Source: Artocarpus heterophyllus
Lineage: Eukaryota > Streptophyta > Magnoliopsida > Rosales > Moraceae
NCBI GenBank assembly: GCA_025403435.1
Contig: CM046345.1
Span: 14,327,930-14,391,929, forward strand
Length of the DNA: 64,000 bases
Direction: 5' to 3'
A program made the translations under genes and the position numbers. This document shows positions 37,978-50,350 of the stretch, piece by piece. Positions within the stretch are counted from its first letter, which is position 1. Each line of letters opens with the position of its first letter. Below the pieces are notes generated by a model. It was not told the origin of the DNA and made no database searches. It was given only the letters and a program-made list of their open reading frames with translations.

Positions 37978-39937
37978 TGTTAGACATGTATGGCCTAAGG
38001 AGTAAAAATGTAATAAGTTTTTGCAGACATTTTTATCAATAAAGAATTTATTTATTGTTTTATACCAAATCTTGTCCTCTTTACATTCATATTTATTGAA
38101 TGTATGTTAAGCAAACAATTGTCTGAGATTGTCGGTCTAAACCTTTAGAATTGGGCATATGATGGACAGATTATGTGGAAGACACGATTCTTAAGGTGAT
38201 GGTCTAAATCGTAAGATCCGCAATTAAGGGAATAAAGTTGGGCACTTTATTCATGTAAAGATTGCTATGTTGTCTATATCCCTATTGGGAGATGGTTTGT
38301 CTTGACCATCAGAGGTAGACTCCGTGAATAGAAACATTGGCATGTTGTCATAGGTGACGATGTATTGGATCGGGACATAAAGTGAATTGATTTGGATTAA
38401 TAATTCTGTCTCGGCAAATCGATTCACTTTAGACAATCATTTGTATTGTATCTTAACCCTGAGATGAATAGTGGGCCCGTTGTCTTGACTTGTGTCTTTT
38501 GATGTACCAAAGGGTGACACCCATATCTTAATAGTGGTATGCATGCTGGTACGTTAGAGGCATAACTCTAGATAACGTAGACCTATTATTCATAGATATG
38601 GAATCCATAGCTCCTCTTCAGGAGTAGAGATATATCCTTTTATATGCATTATTTTATAATTGAAAAACTAGAGCGTTCAATCATTTGGATACATAGGTGT
38701 AACCGAATGGTATACTGTCTTTGGATGGTAAGTTTTTCGGTGGTGAGATAATGGAACGTAAGATAAAAATAATCGGAAAGGTAAGACAGAACTTGTCCTT
38801 AAGCCGATTATGGATAATCTTATGCGGGTACGATACACTATGATATGTCATAGAGACTGAGCTATACAGGCTTCGTAATTCTATGTAGTTCGAGAGTGCA
38901 ACTCCAAGCTTTTAGTGGAGTAGTGTTGGAGTTGATAATTATGAAATGTATATCTGGGATATTGGGTTTCATAATTATCGAAAGCTTGAACTATATAGGT
39001 CCATTTGGTTCCCTTTGCTAGCTCACAACATCCCGTAATGATACGGCGTGCTTTTTCAATAATTGGTTACTTGTGTTGGATTTATCAGATTGGTTAAAAT
39101 TTGGAAGAATCAGATAATTCATGTCTGCTTATCGGTTGAATTAATTTTGTAATGAAATTAATTCAAGATAATTCTTGTCTGTTTATCGGTTGATTTAATT
39201 TTAGATAAATTAGATCAAGATAAACTTGTAGAATTATTGGGAATTCATTTATTTTCCTAGAGATTATCTGGATAAAGTTGTTTTGATCAGATAACTTCTC
39301 TATTGGGTTATTTGAATTAAAACTGAGACTTTATCCTATAGAATCTCGGGTGAAAAATAAAATATTTACGAAGATATTTATTCGACAATTCGGCCTGCCA
39401 ATCATCCTAATCGGCCTACCAATGAGCGAAGGATAAGATCACACGTTTTTACGTAGATCTTATCAGATATTGATAAGATTTTGATTCTGGTTCGAATTTT
39501 TGAGACCTAATCTGATAAGGACTGACCCTAAGACCAACCTCTATAAATAGGAAGTCTTAAGAGTTACTTAGATCAATTGAGAGATTAAGAGTGATACTCT
39601 GCTGGTGAGAATCTGAAAACTCCCTAAGAGCTTTTGTTCACAAATCACAAACACTTGCTTTGGGTTCTCTCGATTGGTTGGAAGAGGAGTCACATGGTGG
39701 AAAAGCTGTACGTGTGAGCCCACACTCACTCCGGCGTGGATAGAGAGTAGCAAAGAAGACCAGTTGGTTGAGGCTCTTTTGGAACGTTACTTCTCTTCAC
39801 GTTTTGCGAGGGTTCTTCAGCAATCAAAGGTTAGTAAGATCTGGTTAATTTATGCATATAGCATGTTAAACTTGTGTTTTTGGAAAATACTTTGATGTAA
39901 AATTTTTAAAATTCCGTTGCGTACTATTTTTTCAACA
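37978..39937 (+). mobile_element. 3' LTR of copia A
   Basis: A 1960-bp LTR with the same termini as the 5' LTR (TGTTAGACATG...tttcaaca). It lacks some of the GGCCTGCCGA-type motif copies present in the 5' LTR and shows several short indels, so the insertion is not very recent. Confidence 0.92.
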
Positions 39938-39942
39938 CTTGC

Positions 39943-41105
39943 CTGATGTCATTTTCAGAAATATCCTCCATTCACCCTTGATCTCAGATGTGGCAAAGTT
40001 ACCCATATATAGCTTTTCTCCGGAATCTGACAGTACGAGCTCAGTAAAGGCAACTCTATCACAACAACCATGGCATGTGGCCTCTATGTCTAGCCATCAC
40101 TCCTTTGGGTTGGAGTCCACCATGTTGACTTCAGAAACCACAGCAAAAACACTGATGTCTGACACTTCTTGTGTGATGATGTCTACCACATTGGCCTCTT
40201 TCTTCTTGTTCCTCTTTGGCAGCCTATAATATGTCAAGTTGTGACCCACCTTGTCACAGTTGAAACACTTCCCTTGGAATTTCTGCTTCTCCTTTAGGTC
40301 CCAACTTGAGCCCCAACTTATTCTTCTTATTCTTGGAGCTTTTATCATGCTCTACCACATTTGCTTTGGCAACAGACTTGTTAGAAATCTTTTTCTTAGA
40401 TCCTCTATTGTCTTCCTCAATGCGAAGTCGAACAATAAGATCTTCAATGCTCATCTCCTTACGTTTGTGCTTCATATAGTTTTTGAAGTCATTCCACACA
40501 GAGGGTAACATCTCTATAATTGCAGCTACCTAGAAAGATTCACTAGTTACCATTCTTTCTGCATGAATTTCATGAATAAGTAATTGCAGTTCTTAAACTT
40601 GACTAATTATAGTCTTGGAATCCACCATTTTATAGTTCATGAACCATCCAATTATGAATTTTTTAGCACCAGCATCCTCTGTTTTGTACTTATAGTCCAA
40701 AGACTCTCACACTTCTTTGGCCATTTTTTTCAGACTATACACATTATAAAGTGCATTAGTCAAACCGTTCAGAATATAGTTCTCGCACAAGAAGTCAGAA
40801 TGCTTCCATGCTTCAACAGCAAGCAAAGTCTAAGCATCTATTTCGTCCTCTCTAACATTAGGAGGATCCTCTTTCAAGAATCTCACAAGATTCAGTGTTG
40901 TCAAATGGAACAACATCTTTTGTTGCCAAGTTTTGAAATTCAATCCACTGAATTTTTCAAGTTTTTCATTGTGGTTCACAGGAACCGTAACCGACAATGG
41001 CTGTGTCGAGGTCGAGGCATGAACCCTAGAAGACAATACTGGTGTCTCTGAAGTGCTCGCAATTAGAACATTCTCAGTTGAAACAATGTTCATGTTATCA
41101 CCCAT
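39943..41105 (-). pseudogene. Copia B gag and protease (broken)
   Basis: The ATG at 41105 opens MGDNMNIVST and a gag-type N-terminus (EKLEKFSGLNFKTWQQKML). Stops near 40828 and 40592 interrupt the capsid region (YILNGLTNALYNVY, EDAGAKKFI). A frameshift near 40300 separates the lysine-rich part from the knuckle CFNCDKVGHNLTYY, in which the last Cys of CX2CX4HX4C is replaced by Tyr. Protease-like sequence continues to the copia A insertion point at 39942 and resumes at 28342. Confidence 0.88.
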
Positions 41106-41871
41106 TTCTAAAAATACCAAAGTCCAAGTCTTAGAATTTATACCGAAGATAAATTAACTTTTTTTAAGAAACAGTAAACTTAATATATATATATATAATC
41201 AAAACATAACAAACGGTTATAACATGAATGTTTTGAATGAAATAATATATATAACAAATTGTTACAATATATAAACGTTAAACAAAGAAAACGTAAACAA
41301 ATAAAACCAAAAAACGTATACAAGCTACAGTCATTTATAACATGAGATAAAAGAGGTAAAAGAGACTTTTAATATATGATAAAAGTTTTGTTACCAATAA
41401 ACCTTTATAAACTGTATGTAAACGTAAACTTTATAAAACAACAACTGTATGCAAACGTTTTTGAAAGAAACAATAAACAAAACTGTTTTAAAATTTTATG
41501 TATATTAACGTAATATATAACTGTTATAATTGTAAACTATGTAGCTTATATATATAGGCGTTTTAAATATAAAAACAGAAAACCAAAACTGACCTCGGCA
41601 TATAAACTATATATAAACAAATAACGACGTAAGTAAACAAGACTGTTAACTATATAAACAAAACTATAAACAAAAATTGTCTATATATATAATCTGTAAA
41701 CGTTTATATAATATTCATATATAAACATAAATTTAAGAAAAGTTTACAAACATAAACGTTTATAAAGATAAACAGTAAATTGGAAGAACAACAAAGCAGA
41801 AGAAAAAAAATGTCTTCCGAATCCAATGAATCTATTTGTCGTCAAATGGAAGATAGATTCTGGTTTAAGAT
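41106..41871 (-). other. Copia B 5' leader, AT-rich
   Basis: Non-coding sequence between the 5' LTR and gag, dominated by ataaacg/ttataaacg-like words. The bases next to the LTR (atcttaaaccagaatc on the minus strand) do not match the usual initiator-Met primer site, so the primer tRNA is not identified. Confidence 0.6.
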
Positions 41872-43188
41872 TGTTAGCAAAATATAGAAGGTACAACAAA
41901 CAAGTAAAATATAGAAGAAAGAATATTTCAACAAAATTAGAAATAAAATATTACAACAAAATTCAACCTTCAAAGTGAATCTCAATTGGAATGAAAATGA
42001 TAGTCGAGACACATGCGGCTCATGCTTTTCTTAAAACAGATTTGTCCCCTCCGGTAGTGCATGAAGATTCAACAGACGTTTGTCTCCCATGATACAACGA
42101 GAAACGATGATAGTTAATGCACGATCGAACACCACCTCCGATGAACTTGAAACAACGTCTTCCTCTATCAGCAAAAACTTCAACAACAGAACCAGACAAA
42201 ACTCGAAAAGAGAGAACAACAAGACTCATAAACAAGAGAAAAGTTTTGTGTTTTTATGTGCAACTCATGTGTGATTTTTCATGAGTATGAAGTTGTAGAA
42301 AATGGCCTTATATATATAGGCCACTCATGAGGGGTGTTATAAGTTTAATTTTGGATTTTATGAGGTTTAATTTTGGTGCCATTAACCCGGGTTTTATGAG
42401 GTTTCCTTTGGCTATGCACGAGGATTCGACAGATGTCTGTCTCTTAGGATACAATGAGAAACGATAATTGTCTATGCACGATTGAACACCGCCTTCGGCG
42501 AACTTGAAACAACGTCTTCCTCTATCACCAAAAACTTCAACGACAGAACTAGACGAAACTCAAAAAGAGAGAGCAACAAGACTCGTAAATAAGAGAAAAG
42601 TTTTGTGTTTTTCTGTGCAACTCGTGTGTGATTTTTGTGAGTATGAAGTTGTAAAAAATGGCCTTATATATATAGGTTAGTCATGAAGGTTGTTACAAGT
42701 TTAATTTCAAATTTTATGAGGTTTAATTTCAGTGCCATTAACCTAGGTTTTATGAACAATAAAAAATTTTGCAAAACGTAGCCCATGCAAGGCAAGTTCA
42801 ACGAACCCAACATTCGCGTCGCCCATGTTGTGGGTGCATACATTGAGCCCCTAACCTAGGGAGCTGTGATTTGCACCCCCCCTATGCCTCTTAGGTACAA
42901 CATCTTACCCAGACATAAAGTGCAACCTATTAAAAACTATATCAAGCTTTAATGCCTAACCAATGTGGGACTCTACATTTAGGATTTTCCAACAAAATCT
43001 AAATGTCAATGAGCATATTTTGAACATCAATTTCTCTTTCACCCGATTACTATTTTGAGCATATATAATATATGATTTCGATCTCCTCGCGACGAAGAAC
43101 GTAAATCCGCCAAAATCCATCACTTTTACAAAATAGGTCCTACTAAACATTAGGCCTCAAAATAGTTATTAACCATTTTTTTCCAACA
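41872..43188 (-). mobile_element. 5' LTR of copia B (1317 bp)
   Basis: It is the partner of the 3' LTR at 23336-24355, with termini TGTTGGAAAAAAATGG and ATTTTGCTAACA on the minus strand. It is about 300 bp longer because of an internal tandem duplication. Confidence 0.88.
42056..42750 (-). repeat. Tandem duplication of about 356 bp inside the copia B 5' LTR
   Basis: tgcatgaagattcaacagac (42058) recurs as tgcacgaggattcgacagat (about 42414). Both are followed by matching blocks (gaaacgatgat, gaacaccrcc, gaacttgaaacaacgtcttc, tatatataggcc) up to ttttatgaggttt and ttttatgaacaa. The 3' LTR has a single copy. Confidence 0.8.
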
Positions 43189-43292
43189 CTTTACGCTATA
43201 GCAACTTTTTTGTTTTTACTGTAGCATATAAAAACTTTACACTATTCGTAACTGAAAAGTTGCTAGAACCAGCTAATGCCAAACAGGCTTTT

Positions 43293-44981
43293 AAACTTCT
43301 ATTTCTCTTTCATTGCAAATTCACTTGAATTACAGTTTGATCTCGCATAATTACTTGATATTGAAAAACTAACAGTGATCAAAGGCCTCCATAGATCTAA
43401 TTTCTCCAATTAAATTAACAAATCTTGTTTTTCCTCGATGGTAAATTTACATCGATGGGTTTATTTGACATCTTGAGTGAAAAAAAGGATTCTAGGGGAA
43501 ATCTGGGGTTCAACAGATCTAAAAGCCTAAAAAATTGTGTTTTAAAGGAGTTCCTAAAATTTCCAAATCCTAAAGAGCCAAGCAGTCCTAAAAACTATGG
43601 ATTTTCTTAGAAGATTAAGTGAAAATGGTATCAAAATGTGCAAAAATTGCATAAAAACAAATTTATGGAGAGAAAGTTACAAGAAAATCAAAGAGAAGGA
43701 CGAGAATCTTGCCTAAAAACCTTGAAAAACTCAAGAAACTCAGAGAGGAAGACTCAAAACTTCGAAGGTGAAAGTGGAAAAATGGAAAGAGAAAAAAATG
43801 GTATCCTTATAAAGTGTGTCTAAAAATATATGAACGATTGAGATTGAATCTTTGGGAAATAATCGGACGATTAGGCTTGGGCATTTTTTTGACTTCTTGC
43901 ATCATTTCAATCAGATACTAACGTCAACAATACATGGATATTTTGAAATTGACCAATCAGATTGTGCCACACTCGTGTTTTCTCAAAAAAAGATCATGAT
44001 TAAAGTATGAACGCATGGTTTCATGTGAAGGAAGCAACTGCTGATCGGATCAAGTGTTAGACCCTTTTAGAGCAATCAATTGCACTCTTGTAGTCGATCA
44101 TATCTACTAAGGATTGGGGGCTAACTGTAGGGGTATAATTTGGCTAGACCCAAATTATTAAGCAAAGGCACAACGTGGGAGGTCCAAGTTGCAATCAAAA
44201 CAAATCAAGCCTAATTGGAGTGGTCAATTCGGCCAAATTGTTGGTATTAGATCACCAGCCCATTGTTTGTTCAAGTAGCAGCATCAATCGGTTCAACATC
44301 TTTGATTCGATTGAGGTTTCTATGCAGCTCCTTTAGGATGGATTTGCACGTTGTCCACCATTGCTGATCTACTAAGTATTGGTTCGTTGGGATCATTATA
44401 AGTTTGGCAGTTACAAGGAGATATCCACTAAGCCAGGATAAGGAACATGGAGTTATGGCTTGATATTTACGCCTTAATAAAGACCAACACGTGTCCTACT
44501 ACTACAAGGTTAACAAGATCCACTTTCTCCACTAGGTTGAAGCCCACGACTCTAAAACCCTCTATAAATATAGAAGGAGAACCCTTCAACTAAAGCATCA
44601 TGAAGCCCATATGCTTAAACTCTACTAAAATATTTCCAGAAATACTCTCTTCTGTTTTTACACTCAGATTTGTACTTTGTAACTATTCTCAATATTATAG
44701 TGAAGAACAACAGACGTAGCTTTCATTAAAGAGTGAACTATTATAAATTCAGCATGTGATATCTTTTACTCTTTATAGCGTTTATCTTTTATATCAAGAT
44801 TTTGATCTGTTTCTCTTTCAATTATTATACAAACCCAATTTGCTAAGTTTATTAGCACCCAATAATTATGATTTGAGGGTCCAAAATCTCACATAATAAA
44901 CATCAAATTTTGTTCTGATCTATTTGAATTTAATTGTGGATCTAACGTCTATAGTTACAATAGTAATCAGAAGACTTGTTA
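43293..44981. other. Non-coding region with a possible Ty3/gypsy LTR remnant
   Basis: No supported gene. At about 44112-44140 the sequence ggattgggggctaactgtaggggtataat looks like a polypurine tract followed by an LTR start. Sequence around 44560-44760 (ctctataaatatagaagga, aagaacaacagacgtagc, aaagagtgaac) resembles the transcribed part of a Tat/Athila-type LTR. A purine-rich stretch at 43640-43800 yields a lysine-rich open frame I regard as spurious. This is layout similarity only. Confidence 0.35.
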
Positions 44982-45370
44982 GGGAGAAAATACAAAATAA
45001 CATATTTAGGCTATTAATTAGTAAATAATGTTATATGTTTTCAAAATGTGTAATAAAGAGCATATCATGAGAAATTAAGATAAATCTCATGAGAAATTGA
45101 GAACGAAAACCCCAAAATATACTTACCTCTTTCTTCTCTCCATCTCTCACCCTCCTTCTCTTAGGTACTGGTGGTGGGCGAAAAATATTGTATTTACATG
45201 TTAATATAGTCTTTTCAATAATGAAAAAAAAAATTACCGACAACGTTGCTAGTTACCACAGCATTGGTGATGTCGTCCATTGCCGAAAAATATTATATTA
45301 ACATGTAAATACTATAAGTCCATGTAAATATGAAAATTTACTGGTAACCTTATTGGATCTAGGAAATATC
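44982..45370 (-). mobile_element. Second Mutator-like copy, cut by the retrotransposon cluster
   Basis: It starts gggagaaaatacaaaataac, matching the inverted end of the element at 15199-16983. It then parallels the reverse complement of roughly 16440-16983 (ctattaattagtaaataatg, aatgtgtaataaa, catgagaaattgagaac, ccatgtaaatatgaaaattta). The match stops at 45370, where the outer LTR begins. The remainder should lie beyond 64000. Confidence 0.6.
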
Positions 45371-47729
45371 TGTAACGCCCCTATATGGGGGTTAACAGTT
45401 TTTAATGAGATAAAATAAAAATAAATAATAAAAGTAAAACCTTAAAAATAAAATTTGCCCGGGACTTAAATGAAAACTCTCAACTCAAAAATAAAAATAT
45501 AAACGATAAATAAACCACAGTTTAATGTAGCACCTTAAATTTAATAGTATAAACTGTTGTCATCATCATTTTAACCCTCAACACATTGTAATACAGTCAC
45601 AGAAAGTAACAATTGATGCTTACATTATCATGAAGAACATTCTCAACAATTGAAGCAGTCCCAATGTAATATAGCTACATCACTTCCTCAACTATATTTC
45701 TCGTAGCCACCTCACACTTAGTGAGTCCTGAAAAGATAAAAATATAAGGGAATGAGCGACACTATGCTCAGTAGAGAAAGCCATTACTCACCTTTAGGTT
45801 TTTATCATTACCACATTAAAACCTGCATGATTAGTAGGTTACATCATATTCCAGATTATGAGGTTTATTATGATCACATCTTATGGATACCGTAGTTAAT
45901 CATTACCAAGTTTCATAATTACACATTTATACAAATATTACCAATCATCATTGTTCCTAGGTATCCATGTTAAATAGAGTATCACTCAACTCATCGAAAC
46001 CCAAATGGGCGCACTTGATCACCCTATAAACATTCCAAGGGTGTTCCGGTGAGGGGACATCAAGCCCCGAGTCCTCACCAAGTCGATTCCTGTATAGTGT
46101 GTTCTGGGACTTTCAACCCAAGGAAGCGTCATCACCTTCCCCCTATTTTACCTTTTAGGGTATTCATGCCCAAGGACGTAACCGTCGCCCTCTTCATGTC
46201 TCACAATTTCTCTATATTGAATCATTATTAATAGAGTTAGTTTTCCTAACCATGCTTCTCAATTTATAACATGTGTCAATTCATTATGTTCCTCGCCGTA
46301 CAATACAAGACGAGTCCATGTCATAGTTTCATATGTGATACTCATATAATATTAGTTCAACATAGATATATATATATTGCGGCAAAACAATCAATTTTAA
46401 TTCTATAAAAACCTCACAAAAGATGAGTAATAGAATCCCTACCTTTCAAGCTTATCAACAATCTTTTAATCCTGGAATCAATTAACGTTAGCTCCATACT
46501 CCCTTGATCCTAAGGCGTGCATAAGGACAATTAAAACTAAAGCACAACATACAACTACATTCATAAATAAATCATGTGTAAACCTATCTTACTAGTATGC
46601 CATTAAAGCTTTTATATAAATCTCTTTTGAATACCACAGTAAACAATTTTTGTCTTAACACAATATAAAATGTGAACAAGTAATCTATATGTTTTAGTCC
46701 CTAATAAGATTCATCAATCACTTAGGATAATATTGGAAAGGTTGCAAGACATTAAAGAATTAGGTGGTGAGCAAAGATGGGTTCTTGGTTCAGGTTAGCA
46801 GCTGGTATACCATAACAAACTGGCAGATTTACTAGTTTCCAATACAAAAATTGAATAATTCTTAGAAAATAAAATACAACTCCGATTTAGGTTTATGATA
46901 GCTCGTTAGAAAGCCTAGGATGCTACTTTTCAAATATGCAAACCAATTCATAAAATTCATTTTAATTTAATCTTAGAATTTCAAGAAATAACCACTGCCC
47001 ATAGAGGTATTACAAAGTTTAACAATATAAATTTTCTGTCTCGGGCATATACACTTAGACTTCATACATATGCTCCAAAATAGCAACAAACATATACTTA
47101 GGTTTAAGAACGCAAATTTGAATAATCCTTTAGTATAAAAGAAAATTTATAAATGAAAGACTAAATTTGTTCATAAGATTCTAACCTCGGATTATGGTTA
47201 GTTGGAAGCTTGAAATGGCTTCAAAACAGGTTCCTTTACTTCGGTATGACTGAAATTCTTGCTCAAATGGAGGTGATGGTGGCTGATTTTTATGGCTGCC
47301 TTGAAGAAGTTCTCTAAGTATTTTGCTTCAGCAAAGAAATGAGAAGAAGAGTGAGGGAACCGTGGAAGAGAAAGGAAGAAAAGATGAAGTCTTTGAAGAG
47401 AAGTGATAGAAATAATTATAGAGGAGACATGTTGAAGCATGTCACGGAGGAAATAAAGAAAATGAGGGTCAAGAGTAGTTGGAAAAGATATCCTTATGTC
47501 TCATCTAAAGACTTTAACACACATAATGCCAATATGACATTTTTGAGATTTATTAGAAGTTCTAAGGCTTTTTAGTAATCATACTAAATAAATATAGGAG
47601 AATTTTAGAAAATTTAAAAATAGATAAAAATAAATATTATAAAATAAATTTAAATGAAGCAATTTTTTTTATACACTAAAAATTAATTTAATTACCTTAA
47701 TACCCGTTAGGAGAATAACGGGTGTCACA
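45371..47729 (-). mobile_element. 3' LTR of element O (2359 bp, full-length form)
   Basis: On the minus strand it begins TGTGACACCCGTTATTC after the purine tract and ends CCCCATATAGGGGCGTTACA. The TG...CA ends and the TGTRACRCCC-like start are typical of plant Ty3/gypsy LTRs. It contains about 388 bp missing from the element I LTRs. Single-base variants make it a mosaic, sharing some sites with the LTR at 60319 and others with that at 61929. Confidence 0.88.
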
Positions 47730-47748
47730 GCTCTACCCCCCTTAAAGA
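47730..47748 (-). other. Polypurine tract of element O
   Basis: The minus strand reads tttaaggggggtagagc directly before the LTR start, preceded by a gaaatttc inverted repeat. It is identical in layout to the tract at 50312-50330. This arrangement is common in plant Ty3/gypsy chromovirus-type elements. Confidence 0.8.
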
Positions 47749-48332
47749 AATTTCGTCCTCGAAATTTCAATTCTAGCAATACTAGTAAAAATTTTAATTC
47801 CATTATGATTCCAATTCCGAGTCTAAACCGTTAATGTTGTTTGTCCTCCAAATTTAAGTCATCGTATCTCCACTTATTTACTTGCATAATAAATCTTACA
47901 CCTAAATCCCTCAATGAGAGTATTTCTGACAAGTTTCAACTTATAACACCGTATTATAGTCTAAGAATCTGATCAGGCATACATATTGACCATATCATGA
48001 TTCCAGTCCTTCATTGTCCATGGACTGTGATTTACAATCACATTTAAGGAGATTGCCAGAGAAATTTTATATACTTCATCTTTAGGTTCCTTTTCCTTTT
48101 TGAGTAAAGAAAAGTCAAATATATTTGATTTCATACCTCAACTAATAAACTAAAACATAATCATAAAACATATATCACAAACACTTATATTCAAAACCAT
48201 ACATTAAACTTATTCATAGAGATATTAAACGGAATCTCAGAGTTGCAAACATACCCGACATATTTTTCATTAAACAGCTATCCTCATGACACAAACATTC
48301 AACCCAAATAATATATTCATATTTCATATGGA

Positions 48333-48337
48333 ATATC
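48333..48337. repeat. Target-site duplication ATATC of element I (left copy)
   Basis: atatc at 48333-48337 is repeated at 56549-56553 just outside the other LTR. Joining the two flanks over one copy recreates ggaatatccccataac, the sequence found uninterrupted at 50910-50926 in element I, so the insertion site is exactly defined. Confidence 0.92.
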
Positions 48338-50311
48338 TGTAACGCCCCTATATGGGGGTTAACAGTTTTTAATGAGATAAAATAAAAATAAATAATAAAA
48401 GTAAAACCTTAAAAATAAAATTTGCCCGGGACTTAAATGAAAACTCTCAACTCAAAAATAAAAATATAAACGACAAATAAACCACAGTTTTAATGTAGCA
48501 CCTTAAATTTAATAATATAAACTGTTGTCATCATCATTTTAACCCTCAACACATTATAATACAGTCACAGAAAGTAACAATTGATGCTTACATTATCATG
48601 AAGAACATTCTTACAATTGAAGCAGTCCCAATGTAATATAGTTACATCACTTCCTCAACTATATTTCTCGTAGCCACCTCACACTTAGTGAGTCCTGAAA
48701 AGATATAAACATAAGGGAATGAGCAACACTATGCTCAGTAGAGAAAGCCATTACTCACCTTTAGGTTTTTATCATTACCACATTAAAATCTGCATGGTTA
48801 GTAAGTTACATCATATTCCAGATTATGAGGTTTATTATGATCACATCTTATGGATACCGTAGTTAATCATTACCAAGTGTCATAATTACACATTTATACA
48901 AATATTACCAATCATCATTGTTCCTAGGTATCCATGTTAAATTGAGTATCACTCAACTCATCGAAACCCAAATGGGCGCACTTGATCACCCTATAAACAT
49001 TCCAAGGGTGTTCCGGTGAGGGGACATCAAGCCCCGAGTCCTCACCAAATCGATTCCTGTACAGTGTGTTCTGGGACTTTCAACCCAAGGAAGCGTCATC
49101 GCCTTCCCCCTATTTTACCTTTTAGGGTATTCATGCCCAAGGACGTAACCGTCGCCCTCTTCATGTCTCACAATTTCTCTATATTGAATCATTATCAATA
49201 GAGTTAGTTTTCCTAACCATGCTTCTCAATTTATAACATGTGTCAATTCATTATGTTCCTCGCCGTACAATACAAGACGAGTCCATGTCATAGTTTCATA
49301 TGTGATACACATATAATATCAGTTCAACATAGATATATATATATTGCAGGCAAAACAATCAATTTTAATTCTATAAAAACCTCACAAAAGATGAGTAATA
49401 GAATCCCTACCTTTTAAGCTTATCAACAGTCTCTTAATCCTGGAATCAATTAACGTTAGCTCCATACTCCCTTGATCCTAAGGCGTGCATAAGGACAATT
49501 AAAACTAAAGCACAACATACAACTACATTCATAAAATTTATTTTAATTTAATCTTAGAATTTCAAGAAATAACCACTGCCCATAGAGGTATTACAAAGTT
49601 TAACAATATAAATTTTCTGTCTAGGGCATATACACTTAGACTTCATACATATGCTCCAAAATAGCAACAAACATATACTTAGGTTTAAGAACGCAAATTT
49701 GAATAATCCTTTAGTATAAAAGAAAATTTATAAATGAAAGACTAAATTTGTTCATAAGATTCTAACCTCGGATTATGGTTAGTTGGAAGCTTGAAATGGC
49801 TTCAAAACAGGTTCCTTTACTTCGGTATGACTGAAATTCTTGCTCAAATGGAGGTGATGGTGGCTGATTTTTATGGCTGCCTTGAAGAAGTTCTCTAAGT
49901 ATTTTGCTTCAGCAAAGAAATGAGAAGAAGAGTGTGGGAACCGTGGAAGAGAAAGGAAGAAAAGATGAAGTCTTTGAAGAGAAGTGATAGAAACAATTAT
50001 AGAGGAGACATGTTGAAGCATGTCACGGAGGAAATAAAGAAAATGAGGGTCAAGAGTAGTTGGAAAAGATATCCTTATGTCTCATCTAAAGACTTTAACA
50101 CACATAATGCCAATATGACATTTTTGAGATTTATTAGAAGTTCTAAGGCTTTTTAGTAATCATACTAAATAAATATAGGAGAATTTTAGAAAATTTAAAA
50201 ATAGATAAAAATAAATATTATAAAATAAATTTAAATGAAGCAATTTTTTTTTATACACTAAAAATTAATTTAATTACCTCAATACCCGTTAGGAGAATAA
50301 CGGGTGTCACA
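48338..50311 (-). mobile_element. 3' LTR of element I (short form)
   Basis: It has the same termini as the other LTRs of the family. It lacks about 388 bp relative to 45371-47729. The deletion junction lies at a short ttcataaa direct repeat (near 46559 and 46947 in the long form), suggesting loss by slippage or recombination. Confidence 0.9.
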
Positions 50312-50350
50312 GCTCTACCCCCCTTAAAGAAATTTCGTCCTCGAAATTTC
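50312..50350 (-). other. Polypurine tract and adjacent hairpin of element I
   Basis: The purine tract (minus strand aaggggggtagagc) abuts the LTR. Next to it GAAATTTCG (50329-50337) and CGAAATTTC (50342-50350) form a perfect 9-bp inverted repeat around TCCT. The conserved motif beside the tract suggests a role in plus-strand priming, but that is inference. Confidence 0.75.

Larger units (their letters stand above)
28343..39937 (+). mobile_element. Ty1/copia element A, complete but interrupted by a solo LTR
   Basis: 5' LTR 28343-30372, primer site 30375-30391, gag 31990-32881, pol 34900-37939, purine tract, then 3' LTR 37978-39937. It is flanked by the 5-bp duplication cttgc (28338-28342 and 39938-39942) and lies inside copia B in opposite orientation. 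A minus-strand solo LTR of the same family (32882-34899) is inserted at the protease active-site coding sequence. Gag and pol carry stop codons and frameshifts, so it is defective. Confidence 0.93.
23336..43188 (-). mobile_element. Ty1/copia element B, interrupted by copia A
   Basis: A minus-strand LTR retrotransposon is bounded by LTRs at 41872-43188 (5') and 23336-24355 (3'), with matching 5-bp target duplications cttta at 23331-23335 and 43189-43193. Its gag-pol is interrupted in the protease/integrase region by copia A (28343-39937, TSD CTTGC). It has in-frame stops and frameshifts in gag and pol, so it is not autonomous. Order on the minus strand is 5' LTR, AT-rich leader, gag, protease, integrase, RT, RNase H, polypurine tract, 3' LTR, which is the copia order. 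Confidence 0.9.
23273..43292. mobile_element. MITE split by copia B (halves 23273-23335 and 43194-43292)
   Basis: The left half starts ggtgtttgacatggtggttagaa. The right half ends ttctagc... read inward as gcctgtttggcattagctgg. Joined across the CTTTA duplication they form a short element with imperfect inverted ends and the internal signature ctatagcatatgagagctt. It resembles the unit at 9362-9470. The outermost host in this nest is therefore a small DNA transposon. Confidence 0.45.

Noticed and set aside
46049..46231. Plus-strand 60-codon open frame repeated in all five LTRs (also 49016, 55252, 60997 and 62609)
   Set aside because: It is antisense to the element, lies within LTR sequence, and its conservation is explained by recent copying of the LTRs.
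47339..47575. Plus-strand 78-codon basic open frame repeated in the LTRs
   Set aside because: It is the antisense shadow of a pyrimidine-rich LTR stretch, with lysine/arginine content driven by composition.
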